Below are positions 1 through 8,568 of a stretch of 52,184 nucleotides of DNA, in pieces. The first letter of the stretch is position 1, and the number at the start of each line of letters is the position of its first letter. The stretch spans positions 1 to 52,184 of the forward strand of contig NZ_JANZKV010000216.1 of the NCBI RefSeq assembly GCF_025060895.1. The letters are read 5' to 3'. The position numbers and the translations under genes are program-made. The notes beneath the pieces were generated by a model. The model was not told the origin of the DNA. It worked only from the letters and a program-made list of their open reading frames with translations, and did not search any database. Source of the stretch: Stieleria sedimenti. Lineage in GTDB: Bacteria > Planctomycetota > Planctomycetia > Pirellulales > Pirellulaceae.

Positions 1-48
1 AAGCCTGCACACCAACGCTGATCCCCTACCATTGGCAAGCGGCGAAGC

Positions 49-2085
49 TTACGCCACTTCGGCGGCGATTTCCGCGAACACTTTGTCGGCAATCGGCGCC
101 AAGTGCTTTTCAAAGCGACGCCATTTCTCGACCGAGGATCGGTACATCGGCTGACGCACCTGCCACTTGCTGGGCGTGTGCACGGCGCGATCGTTGGAAT
201 GAAATTGAAGACAGGCGTCGTCCCACTGCAGTCCACAATGACGGATCAATTCGCGGCTGTGGGTCTCCGGATCCGCAACCAGCGACTCGTAGTCGTTGCT
301 GTGAATCTTGATCGGCAAGACACGTTCCCAGTGCGCCATCAACCGTCGGTAGTTGCGATGATAGTGGACCAGTTGATCCAGGTCGCAAAACGGGGCATTC
401 AGGTTCTGGCAATAACATGACACGAACACATCCATCGGATTGCGGCGGCAATGGATGACCGTCGCACCGGGAAATAGCGTTGCGATCAATCCGAGATGCA
501 TAAAATTGGTCGGCATCTTGTCGGTCACATGTCGCTCCCGCGTGCGGAATCGATCCAAGTGTTCCAGGTACCGTGCGGCATGTTGATTCAACTCGCTCGG
601 ATCCATGGCCCCCAACAACGCCGGATAGCGACTCCACGCCGCCTGATGAACGGCTGTCGGAGCATGCAACCGCGACATCTCCTGCCGAATTTGATTGATG
701 TGATTCAACTCTCCCGCACCGGCGATCTCGGGATGGCTACTGAGGATCTGTTCGGTCAGCGTGGTACCCGAACGCGGCATCCCGACAATAAAGATCGGCG
801 TTCGGCTCGGATTACCCGCATCACGTATGGAACGGAAAAAATCCGCCGTGTAGTGCCGTGTCGCATGTCGGGTGAACGATTCAAACCAAGGTTCGTCCCC
901 CGGTGACACGGACGGCGTCGGCGTCTTGCCCGGCCTGTTGGCAGGCATGGATTTCAATCGATTCGCGCGATCATAGTGTTTCCAAGCCCGATCGAAATCG
1001 CCGGTGTCGTCGTACACCTTGGCGATCGCAAAGTTCAGGTAAACCTGTTTTTGTTTCGCCTGGCCGACTTCGCGGAGCTGCTGCTCCAACTGGTCCAGGT
1101 AACGTCGCGTCGGACCGCCAGGTCGGAAACGTTTCGCGCGTGCATACCGAAAATGGGCTTCGGCCCGTTGCGGATCCAGCCGGATCGATTCTTCGAATTG
1201 CCCGAGCGCGAGTTCGATTTCTCCGAAATCAACATTGGCGCTGGCTAGCGAGTTGAACGCTTTGGCCGACGTAGGATCCAGATCCGCGGCTTTCTGAAAT
1301 GACGCCCTCGCGGCCGAATGGTCCAACAGCTGTTGTTGCAGACGTCCTTGCATCAACAAGCTTTGGCTGGTGGGTGCGGCCGCGTTGACGATTCGATAAC
1401 ACTCCAATGCCTCCTGCCGCAACCTGTGCTGGGCCAGATACATTCGTTTTCGCCCCAGCATGACGGCCCGCCGGTCCAACAGACGGGCGAGGGCAAAATT
1501 CAGCTTTGGTGAACGGCGATCGCGTATCAGTGAGACACGCAGGGTATGGATCGCGTCCTTCAATTGACGCTGGCGGGCGTGCAACCGTGAAAGCGCGAGC
1601 GCCGAGTCGTGTCCACCGTCGTCAAACAAAATGCCGCGCTCATAATACTCCGCGGCCTGATCGTACCGGTCGTCGCTCTCGGCAATCAGCCCCAACCATT
1701 TCCAACAGTCGGGCTGGTTCGGATCAAGACGAACGGCTTGGTCAAACGAATGCCTCGCCCGGCCGGTGTCTCGACGAACCAACCAGGCATAGCCGGCAAG
1801 CCGATTCCCGACGGGATCGCGTGCGAAGGTCTCGTCATCTCTCTGCAACAACTCCAGCGTCTTTGCGGTTTGACGCTGCACCAGCGTCGAAGCCGCCACG
1901 ACATGCAAGGCTTGCATGTCCAGCGCGTTGCGGGAAAGCCGCTGCTGTGAACGTTGAACGATCACTTCGTTGGACTGCCGAACCGATTGACCAACGCGGT
2001 TGCAGACCGACTCCAGCAACTCGTTCAGAACGTCGCGGCCAACTTCGATCGCTGGACGGGGTGGTGACAGGGTGTTGAGAGACAT
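49..2085 (-). CDS. TPR-repeat sulfotransferase family protein
   Basis: A 678-residue protein with two parts. Residues about 60-380 are TPR helices; recurring Ala/Leu/Asp-Pro patterns such as AVRLDPNQPDCWKWLGL and SIRLDPQRAEAHFRYA are visible. Residues about 428-660 are a sulfotransferase domain: the 5'-phosphosulfate loop is GMPRSGTTL (435-443), followed by SSHPEIAGAGEL, and a 3'-phosphate-binding-like motif CRRNPMDVFVSCY lies further on. The family transfers sulfate from PAPS to sugars, tyrosines or small molecules; the acceptor here cannot be told. No signal peptide or membrane segment is seen, so it should act in the cytoplasm. The ATG at 2085 gives a full-length domain order but has no clear Shine-Dalgarno. 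It lies 123 bases downstream of the LEPR gene on the same strand and may be transcribed separately. Domain identity is firm; substrate is unknown. Confidence 0.9.
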   Translation of the reverse strand: MSLNTLSPPRPAIEVGRDVLNELLESVCNRVGQSVRQSNEVIVQRSQQRLSRNALDMQALHVVAASTLVQRQTAKTLELLQRDDETFARDPVGNRLAGYAWLVRRDTGRARHSFDQAVRLDPNQPDCWKWLGLIAESDDRYDQAAEYYERGILFDDGGHDSALALSRLHARQRQLKDAIHTLRVSLIRDRRSPKLNFALARLLDRRAVMLGRKRMYLAQHRLRQEALECYRIVNAAAPTSQSLLMQGRLQQQLLDHSAARASFQKAADLDPTSAKAFNSLASANVDFGEIELALGQFEESIRLDPQRAEAHFRYARAKRFRPGGPTRRYLDQLEQQLREVGQAKQKQVYLNFAIAKVYDDTGDFDRAWKHYDRANRLKSMPANRPGKTPTPSVSPGDEPWFESFTRHATRHYTADFFRSIRDAGNPSRTPIFIVGMPRSGTTLTEQILSSHPEIAGAGELNHINQIRQEMSRLHAPTAVHQAAWSRYPALLGAMDPSELNQHAARYLEHLDRFRTRERHVTDKMPTNFMHLGLIATLFPGATVIHCRRNPMDVFVSCYCQNLNAPFCDLDQLVHYHRNYRRLMAHWERVLPIKIHSNDYESLVADPETHSRELIRHCGLQWDDACLQFHSNDRAVHTPSKWQVRQPMYRSSVEKWRRFEKHLAPIADKVFAEIAAEVA

Positions 2086-2187
2086 ACGGGTAATCTTGAC
2101 GCGTTAATCGTGACACTGCGTTCTCGAACACGGATCCGAGAACCTTGCAAATCCAGACAGAGTTCCTCCGCGGCGTGACCAAGTCAT

Positions 2188-2202
2188 CGCCCCGTCGGGG
2201 CG
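2188..2202 (-). terminator. Small GC hairpin between two genes, weak terminator candidate
   Basis: Six-base arms cgcccc and ggggcg flank a 3-base loop, just after the stop codon of the LEPR gene (2209) on the minus strand. There is no U-tract after it, so intrinsic termination is only a possibility. The rest of 2086-2208 holds nothing I recognise. Confidence 0.25.
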
Positions 2203-2208
2203 GCCTGG

Positions 2209-4215
2209 TTAAGGTCCCGTGTAGTAATACTCGTAGTAGTAGTACTCTGACCCATAGTTGTACTCACCGTCGTAGTACGACCCGTCGGAGTAATCGTAGG
2301 GGTCGTAGTAGGGATCATCCGCCGGATCGACCATGTCATCGTCTTGGTCGTCGGAAATGCCATCGGCCGTCAACGCAAAGCTGACGTTGGTGACGGGCGC
2401 GGTCCCGACCGCAATGGCGGTGAAACGAAGGATGTATTCGCCCTGCTGCAACCAGGCCAACGTGCTGCGGGTGATCCCGGCATGTGCCACCGCCACCATC
2501 TTGACTTCTCGGGTGTGGGCATCGTAGACCGTCAAGCGGACGGCCTGATCCGCATCCGCGCTGGCGGCATTCAAGTCGAATCGGTAGAGCCGCGTTTTCC
2601 CAGCCGTCCAACGAATGAATTTGTCCGATTCGCCCGTCAAATCGCCGCTGGCCAGATCATTCATCTGTGCTTGCGGGGACTCGAATTCTGCGATCGCCAC
2701 GTAGTTTCCTGTGTCGACCGTTGAATTGGGGTCGACGCTGACTTTGACAAAGTAATCTTGCGACGCCTCGGGCTGCGCGACTTCGACGGTGAAAGTCCCA
2801 TCTGCGTGCAGTCTGGCGTTGGCTCCGACGGCTTGCCCCTGGCCGTCGACCACTCTCAATCGCACATCGGGCCGGACCGCCCCGACGCCCGAGACATGCA
2901 CCACCAAGCGTCCCTCGATCGTCGCGGGTGAGGTGATTTTGAAGTAGTCGACGTCCGCTGAGGATGAAATCGAAGACTGGATTTCATAACGTTTGGCTTC
3001 GAGTGTTTCGCTCGGAACCGGTTCAGTCGCGCTGGAAAGATGGTCGTCCAGACCGAGTTCATCGTCGGTCAGATCGAAATTGGCGAACAACGTGTCCGGC
3101 CCCGAGTCGTAGGCACCCGGATGAAAATCGCCGGCACGCTGCAATTCGCTCCGATAGTCCACTTCCATCCAGTAGTCGCCGACGGCATAGACATCACTCG
3201 CATCGACAGCGGAGACACGCAGATAGAGTTCGCCGAGGCTGGCGATGCCGGTGATCGTCAGTTCGTTATCGTTTTCGAACACCGAAACGGCACTGGTTTG
3301 ATCGATCACCTGTCCGAAGGAATCGAGCACTTCCAAGCGTGATTGCAACAGGCTGACGCCGGAAGCACGCACACGCACGGTCACGGAATCCGCGCCGGCA
3401 ATCGGAACGATCTTGTAGTAATCGACATCGGCGCCGGCGGACAAACTGCCGCGTGATCGGATCACTTCGGTCTGAGGATCCAGTCCGACCGGCGTCGGGA
3501 TCAGCGAAGCGACTTGCAGGGTGCCGTTATCCATTTGCTCATACGGGTCACTGCGCTGTCCGTACAGCGCCGTGACCGACGCGATGTCCTCAGGGGCCAA
3601 CACCCCCTTGGGCACGGTGTATTGCCGGAACATGACGGACCAATCCAGCAAGTTGTCGTCCAATCCAAGCGTGTTTCCGGCTTCGTGCAACAACAGGCTA
3701 AACAGATCGCGATCACCCTCGGCCAAGTTCGCCAGGTCGGGCCCTTGGTTGTCGGCCCAATCGTGAAACGTGAACTGCTCGTTTGAATTGAGCACCAGGT
3801 CACCCGAGTAGGTTCCGGCGACGGCTTGAAAGGGAATCGAATTGGCAACCAAACCTTCTTGCGGGAACGCGCCGATTCGAAATTCGCCAAAGCGAGGATC
3901 GCCGACTAGTAATCCCGGCACCCCGAAGGCGTTGTTGTAATCGTTGCGCAACCCGACGTTGATGTCGGCGTGCACCGCCCAAGTTTGGTAGGCGCGGAGC
4001 GCCAGTTCCTGCCATTGGCCACGCTGGGCGATGGTGTCCAGCAAAGCGTTGATATCGTTGTGTTGGCTGCCGATCTGTACGCCGTCGGCCGGAAAGCTGA
4101 CGGTCAGATCGCGTTGGTTGGGCCAAACGTTCCCAAAGACGGCCAACATGCGACGGTCTTCGAGGGCCTGGAGGGAAGCGGCGGAAACGGTCCGGCCGCG
4201 GATGACACGTTTCAT
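2209..4215 (-). CDS. LEPR-XLL-tagged surface protein with degenerate matrixin-like domain and PPC-like domains
   Basis: A 668-residue protein. The N-terminus carries the planctomycete LEPR-XLL-type tag (LQALEDRRMLA, residues 15-25) and no classical hydrophobic signal peptide. Residues about 30-222 resemble a matrixin metalloprotease, ending in the usual Met-turn SVMF and ALYG. The zinc motif, however, reads HEAGNTLGLDD (177-187): the second and third histidine ligands of HExxHxxGxxH are Asn181 and Asp187, so catalysis is unlikely. Residues about 240-600 contain beta-rich segments of pre-peptidase C-terminal (PPC) style (VDYYKIVPIAG; VDYFKITSPA). The tail is acidic and very rich in Tyr and Asp (about 633-668). 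It starts 29 bases after the kinase stop, so the two probably form an operon. An AGGA about 10 bases before the ATG is a fair ribosome site. Function is inferred as a non-catalytic surface protein. Confidence 0.8.
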   Translation of the reverse strand: MKRVIRGRTVSAASLQALEDRRMLAVFGNVWPNQRDLTVSFPADGVQIGSQHNDINALLDTIAQRGQWQELALRAYQTWAVHADINVGLRNDYNNAFGVPGLLVGDPRFGEFRIGAFPQEGLVANSIPFQAVAGTYSGDLVLNSNEQFTFHDWADNQGPDLANLAEGDRDLFSLLLHEAGNTLGLDDNLLDWSVMFRQYTVPKGVLAPEDIASVTALYGQRSDPYEQMDNGTLQVASLIPTPVGLDPQTEVIRSRGSLSAGADVDYYKIVPIAGADSVTVRVRASGVSLLQSRLEVLDSFGQVIDQTSAVSVFENDNELTITGIASLGELYLRVSAVDASDVYAVGDYWMEVDYRSELQRAGDFHPGAYDSGPDTLFANFDLTDDELGLDDHLSSATEPVPSETLEAKRYEIQSSISSSADVDYFKITSPATIEGRLVVHVSGVGAVRPDVRLRVVDGQGQAVGANARLHADGTFTVEVAQPEASQDYFVKVSVDPNSTVDTGNYVAIAEFESPQAQMNDLASGDLTGESDKFIRWTAGKTRLYRFDLNAASADADQAVRLTVYDAHTREVKMVAVAHAGITRSTLAWLQQGEYILRFTAIAVGTAPVTNVSFALTADGISDDQDDDMVDPADDPYYDPYDYSDGSYYDGEYNYGSEYYYYEYYYTGP

Positions 4216-4244
4216 GTCAATCGAATCCTGGTGGAAAAAGAGTG

Positions 4245-7200
4245 TCAGCGGGTTAGTAAAACTTGAATGTCAACAGGAATCTGTTCGTCGTCGGCGACTT
4301 GGGGTTGGCGACGTCGGTCACGTCGCGATGTTTCCAAGAACCTTTCAATGACGCGAAACTCTTCGTGATCGCGGATCGATGCCAGGTCCGGATCGTCTCC
4401 GATGTCATCGGGCTCATATCCTTCGGCGATTGCCTTGGCCAGCAAGGTGACCGCCCTGCGTTGATTAAACGCTTTGCCGATCATTGCATGAACACACGCC
4501 GCTTGGTAAAGCGTTCTACCCGAGTTGAGATCCTCCATCGCGATCTTCGTGTCCGCCAACGCTTCCTGAATACGTCCGAGTCGAACGAGCGAGAGTGCCC
4601 GGTCGATCCTGGCAACCTCGTTGTTGGGCTGCATCTCGAGCACCTTTCCGTATGCCTCGACGGCCTCTTCATGGCGGTCAAGCTGGACCGCCAGAACCTG
4701 AGCGATCAGACGCTGCAGCGACGGTCGATCGGGATCCAACTGGTACGCCAACTGAAGATCGACGAGCGCGGCTTCCGGGTCGCGTTTGAAGCGTGCGTGA
4801 GCACGATAATAAAGTTCATTGGGGTCGTCACAGGGAACCGACATCGCCGTCGAATAGTCGGCATCGGCCGCGTCCGGTTGACCGAGGGCTCGATAGGTCT
4901 GCGCCCGCTTGAGCAACGTCCAAATTCGATTCGGTGATAGTTCCAAGGATCGGTTGAAACATTCCAACGCTTGTTGGTAGCGCTGATTCGCATGGTGCAA
5001 TAATCCGAGTTGCGACCAAGCACCGACACTTTCAGGATCCAGCTCGATCGCTTTGCGGTAGTCCCGTTCGGCATAAGCGTCTTCACGCAAATCGAAGTGG
5101 CAGCGTCCCCTCAGCACGCGAAGTTTTGCCGAGTCCGGGGCGCGTTCGATCGATTGCGTGAAGGAAAGTTTGGCGTCTTCGACGCGTCCGGCGGCGAATT
5201 GGGCACGCCCCAGCATCGTCCATCGCAACGCCGGCGGCACACTGTTCCGATCCGCCAGTGCGGCCAGCAAGTCGCTCGCGGCCTGGTGATCGTGGTCGGC
5301 CAGCAACCGCACCGCTTCCAGATACAACTGCGAATCGGTTCGGGCCGGCGTGTCCTCGGCAATCTGCCGCAACACCTTGTATCGCTCTTCGTTGTCGGCC
5401 AATCGAACCCGCTCGGCCTCCAAGAACAAACTCGCCCGGCTCGATTCGCCATCTTCCACCACCTTGGCCGCTTCGATGAGACGATCCAAACGTGCGAAGT
5501 CGGTGGACGCTTCGGGGTCGGAATATCGCAATTGATCAAGACGCTGTACCTCCAAGATCGCGATGTGCGCGATGTGCCGGAACAGCGTTTCACGGACGAG
5601 TTGTTGCTGCGGTTGATCGAGCTTCGATACCCAGCTCTGCAACTCCTTTCGATCCAAGACGCTGTGCTTTTCCAGCAGCGCCACGCCCCGACTGACGTTG
5701 GACTCTTTCTGGCGAGACGGATCCGCCATCAACGTGGACAGGAACTCAGCCGATTCCTCCGAAAACTCCTCAAAGGCAACCTGCCAACGCAGCAACCGAT
5801 TGTCTTTGACCGAAACAACCGTCATGTAGGAAAGGGGCACGAGGAGCGCGAGCAAGACGGCCGCGACCAGTCCAGACGCGATCGCGCGGGGGTGGCGTCG
5901 CGTCCACTTTTTGAACTTCCATGACTTCGGCTCGGCCGTGTGGACGAGTGCCAGGTTTTCTTGTTCGCGCTGCAAATCGAATTGCAAATCGTCGGCGCTG
6001 GCATACCGCTGTTCCGGTTCAAATTGCAAGCATCGGTTGACGATGCCCTTCAACCCCGGTTGAACACCGTCGTCGGCCCGCCAGTCCGGTTGCCCGCGGC
6101 GGGCTTCGATCGCGGCGTCCAAATCAATCGATGCAATCGAAGCGGGGGTCGGATAGGGCAATCGACCGGTGACAAATTCAAACAGCATCACGCCCAGACC
6201 ATAGACATCCGACGCGGCACCGGGCTGGGTCTGCTGTCCCATCATCGCGCGATAGGTTTCCGGCGACATGTACGGCAGGGTTCCCCCGGCGTGTCGCAGG
6301 TTCTGTTGCCCCAAGGTTTGGGAAAGATTGAAATCCAACAGCGCCGGTTCACCGTCGTTGCGAATCAGCACGTTGCTGGGCTTGAGATCGTTGTGCAACA
6401 CACCGCGGGCATGTGCATGAGCCAATGCTCCGGCGAGCCGTTGAAACAGGCAGATCGCCAATGCCTCGCAATCCAACGTGCGAAACGCTTCCAACGGTCG
6501 AAGCCCGGCCTTGTCCTCGGCGGCGGGAACCAGGGGCGCCGGCTGGGCGTCAGCCGCAACGCCGGAAGAATCCTCGCTGCGGATCGTGGTTTTGCCGATT
6601 CGCTCCCGAACCGTCCGGATCAAGCTTTGGCCGCCGCGCTGGGAAACGTCCACCTTGTCCTTTAAAAAGTCATGCAACGTCACGCGACCGGCATAGGGCA
6701 TGCAGATCACCGATCGAGACAGGATTTGGTGGAAGGAGTAGATCGGAACGATGTTGGTGTGTTGGAGCAACGCCATGTACTCCGGCTCGGCCAACGTTTC
6801 AGTCACGATTTTCAACACCACAAATCGATCAGCCAGATCCACTTGAGTGGCCAGGTAAACGCGGCTAAATGCGCCCTCCCCGATCTTCTGGACCAGATGA
6901 AACCCGGCGTCGGCCAACGCCACTTCAAACGTCGCATCGGGCGACGGGTTGGAACGCAACTTGGCGGTGCGTGCGTGCGTTTGGTGAACCGATGTCTCCC
7001 GCATCAGTTCCTGGAACCAGTGTTCCCGGTTGACCCCCGGCAGCCCCCGCCAACGCATCACCGAGACGGGGTGCCCCTTGGCCGCACGCGAGCGATAATC
7101 CTCGAACGCGATTTCAGCGACGCGCTTTGGCCGGTCTTGCAAGATCGTGAACCGATCCAAATACTCACCGAGCTCGATCGACAGACCACGCTCATAGCGC

Positions 7201-7364
7201 AGTTCGATGTCGATGCGAATCAATTCGACAATCGCTTCCTCATCGTCGCTCAGGCCATGGGCCGCGAGCAACTCTTCGATGTTTGATTGCGACTGCAGCG
7301 ACCACGTTTCCTCAAACTGATCGATCGCGTCTTCAAGTCGATCGAAAGTGCCTCGATTGATCAT
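4245..7364 (-). CDS. Membrane-anchored Ser/Thr protein kinase with C-terminal TPR repeats
   Basis: A 1039-residue protein. Residues 1-150 are a helical N-terminal region; about 154-470 form a Hanks-type kinase domain. Visible motifs are the Gly loop GEGAFSRV (162-169), the VLKIV lysine (Lys185), HNDLKPSN in place of HRDLKPxN (324-331), DFN in place of DFG (344-346), and SPE (367-369). The catalytic Lys, both Asp and the Asn are kept, so it may well be active; the HND form makes it a non-RD kinase. A roughly 65-residue insert lies between the hinge and helix E (about 233-297). One transmembrane helix (about 494-517) puts the kinase inside, with TPR repeats (about 705-990) on the other side of the membrane. 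It sits 248 bases downstream of an ECF sigma factor and 29 bases upstream of the LEPR gene, suggesting a signalling unit. Targets are unknown. Confidence 0.92.
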   Translation of the reverse strand: MINRGTFDRLEDAIDQFEETWSLQSQSNIEELLAAHGLSDDEEAIVELIRIDIELRYERGLSIELGEYLDRFTILQDRPKRVAEIAFEDYRSRAAKGHPVSVMRWRGLPGVNREHWFQELMRETSVHQTHARTAKLRSNPSPDATFEVALADAGFHLVQKIGEGAFSRVYLATQVDLADRFVVLKIVTETLAEPEYMALLQHTNIVPIYSFHQILSRSVICMPYAGRVTLHDFLKDKVDVSQRGGQSLIRTVRERIGKTTIRSEDSSGVAADAQPAPLVPAAEDKAGLRPLEAFRTLDCEALAICLFQRLAGALAHAHARGVLHNDLKPSNVLIRNDGEPALLDFNLSQTLGQQNLRHAGGTLPYMSPETYRAMMGQQTQPGAASDVYGLGVMLFEFVTGRLPYPTPASIASIDLDAAIEARRGQPDWRADDGVQPGLKGIVNRCLQFEPEQRYASADDLQFDLQREQENLALVHTAEPKSWKFKKWTRRHPRAIASGLVAAVLLALLVPLSYMTVVSVKDNRLLRWQVAFEEFSEESAEFLSTLMADPSRQKESNVSRGVALLEKHSVLDRKELQSWVSKLDQPQQQLVRETLFRHIAHIAILEVQRLDQLRYSDPEASTDFARLDRLIEAAKVVEDGESSRASLFLEAERVRLADNEERYKVLRQIAEDTPARTDSQLYLEAVRLLADHDHQAASDLLAALADRNSVPPALRWTMLGRAQFAAGRVEDAKLSFTQSIERAPDSAKLRVLRGRCHFDLREDAYAERDYRKAIELDPESVGAWSQLGLLHHANQRYQQALECFNRSLELSPNRIWTLLKRAQTYRALGQPDAADADYSTAMSVPCDDPNELYYRAHARFKRDPEAALVDLQLAYQLDPDRPSLQRLIAQVLAVQLDRHEEAVEAYGKVLEMQPNNEVARIDRALSLVRLGRIQEALADTKIAMEDLNSGRTLYQAACVHAMIGKAFNQRRAVTLLAKAIAEGYEPDDIGDDPDLASIRDHEEFRVIERFLETSRRDRRRQPQVADDEQIPVDIQVLLTR

Positions 7365-7612
7365 CCGGTTCTGAACCTAGGCGTGTCAAAGGTTGGAATC
7401 GTTCGTCATATTACGACCGAACATTACGACCGATTGAATCGTCGCAATGAGGAGCAGCGAAGGGCCAAGAACCCCGCCACGGAATTAGCAAAAAAAGAGG
7501 GCACGTGTAAAAGGGAATTCCGACCGACCGCCCCCACCGGCATTGAAATCTGTATTCAACACAGGTAGCGACGACACGATTTCACCGTCGACGACGACGG
7601 CGACAGACCGTT
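7365..7612. other. Intergenic region between sigma factor and kinase genes
   Basis: These 248 bases contain no coding sequence or clear hairpin. A run of seven A (seven T on the minus strand) near 7491-7497 is not preceded by a stem, so I do not call it a terminator. A promoter for the kinase could lie here, but I see no convincing boxes. Confidence 0.5.
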
Positions 7613-8212
7613 TTACGATTCATCCAGCAGTGACTCGGCCAACAACTCGCGACTCTTCTGCAGACTCCGCTCGACCGTGCGGCGACTCCTGCCGGTCAGG
7701 TCGCGAATCTCGTCAATACTGTGTCCCTGAATCCTCAACGAAAGGATCTTGCGGTGCAGCGGACGAAGCAACTCGAGCGACTCCTGAATGCAAACCTGAA
7801 GAAACTCGGCCGAAGCCAAGTCGATCGCCGGCCCCACCCCATCAAGCTCCGCGTCCAACGGTACATTGCGACTCGCGTCGCGTCGCTTGGCAGAATGATG
7901 GCTGGCCTTGTTGCTGAGTTTACGGACGGCAATCACCGCCAATAAATTCCAAAGCGTCGTTCCCGGAGGCGCGTCATAGTTGCCCGCCTGCATCCCGCGA
8001 AACATGCTCTTGAACACCGACTGCACGATGTCTTCCGGCTCGGTCATCGCGCTCAGCCGCGCCCCGAGTTTGGAACGCACCAGCCCGAAGACCCGGCGCG
8101 CGTAACGATCATACAACGCTTCGGCAGCATCCTCGTCGCCATCCCTCACCATCACGACAAGTGACTTGTCAGTGGGAGTGAACTCGATCGGGTCGGGGGA
8201 CGCTGAATTCAC
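7613..8212 (-). CDS. ECF-type RNA polymerase sigma factor (sigma-70 family)
   Basis: About 199 residues with the two-domain layout of extracytoplasmic-function sigma factors. Region 2 is seen in DEDAAEALYDRYARRVFGLV followed by TEPEDIVQSVFKSMF; region 4 is the helix-turn-helix around LRIQGHSIDEIRDLTGRS and TVERSLQKSRELL near the C-terminus. It would direct RNA polymerase to a dedicated promoter set. The frame stays open to a TTG at 8284, but the GTG at 8212 gives the normal N-terminal length for the family, so I prefer it; neither start has a good Shine-Dalgarno. No anti-sigma factor is adjacent. The next gene on the same strand is a Ser/Thr kinase, a common planctomycete pairing; the phosphorylation-controlled EcfP/PknT pair of Vibrio is a known precedent. 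Control by that kinase is inference. Confidence 0.88.
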   Translation of the reverse strand: MNSASPDPIEFTPTDKSLVVMVRDGDEDAAEALYDRYARRVFGLVRSKLGARLSAMTEPEDIVQSVFKSMFRGMQAGNYDAPPGTTLWNLLAVIAVRKLSNKASHHSAKRRDASRNVPLDAELDGVGPAIDLASAEFLQVCIQESLELLRPLHRKILSLRIQGHSIDEIRDLTGRSRRTVERSLQKSRELLAESLLDES

Positions 8213-8329
8213 GACTTGATCTGTTGCTGGGTGTTGATCGCGGAACGGATGGTCAAACCATAACCGCCAACGCCCCAAACTCAACCGTCACTCCCCCATT
8301 GCCGTGGGCGAGTCTTGCAGCAGGCAACA

Positions 8330-8410
8330 TTGCACCGGGCAAGCGCGGTCATGAACTACTTACTGAGTCAGTAAGAATGCCCCGTCAAAACCGCGCTTGC
8401 ACCTGTGCAA
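8330..8410. repeat. Nested palindromic element upstream of the sigma factor gene
   Basis: An inner perfect 17-base palindrome (8359-8375, arms cttactga and tcagtaag around one G) sits inside outer arms gcaagcgcggt (8339-8349) and accgcgcttgc (8390-8400). These extend, after short mismatched bulges, to ttgcac (8330-8335) and gtgcaa (8405-8410). The element is about 120-200 bases upstream of the sigma factor start. It could be an operator, a structured RNA, or a small palindromic mobile element. Confidence 0.6.
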
Positions 8411-8533
8411 AAAAACACCTGCCCAGCTTGCCCCTCCAAACCACGAGTAGCCCCCCAAATCATTCGGACGATCTGGTCCCGAGTCTGTATCGCTGGACAG
8501 GCTCACAGTGGATCAACAGAATCGCGTGGTTCC

Positions 8534-8568
8534 CGCCAAAGATTTTGGCGATTTTCAATTTCTTTTTT
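8534..8568 (+). terminator. Orphan intrinsic-terminator-like hairpin
   Basis: Arms cgccaaa (8534-8540) and tttggcg (8544-8550) with loop gat are followed by a T-rich tract (8551-8568). This is the form of a plus-strand intrinsic terminator, yet no plus-strand gene precedes it. It might end a small RNA, or be chance. Confidence 0.35.

Noticed and set aside
4245-7364. Large kinase as a dead pseudokinase
   Set aside because: HND and DFN are unusual, but the catalytic Lys, both Asp and the metal-binding Asn are all present.
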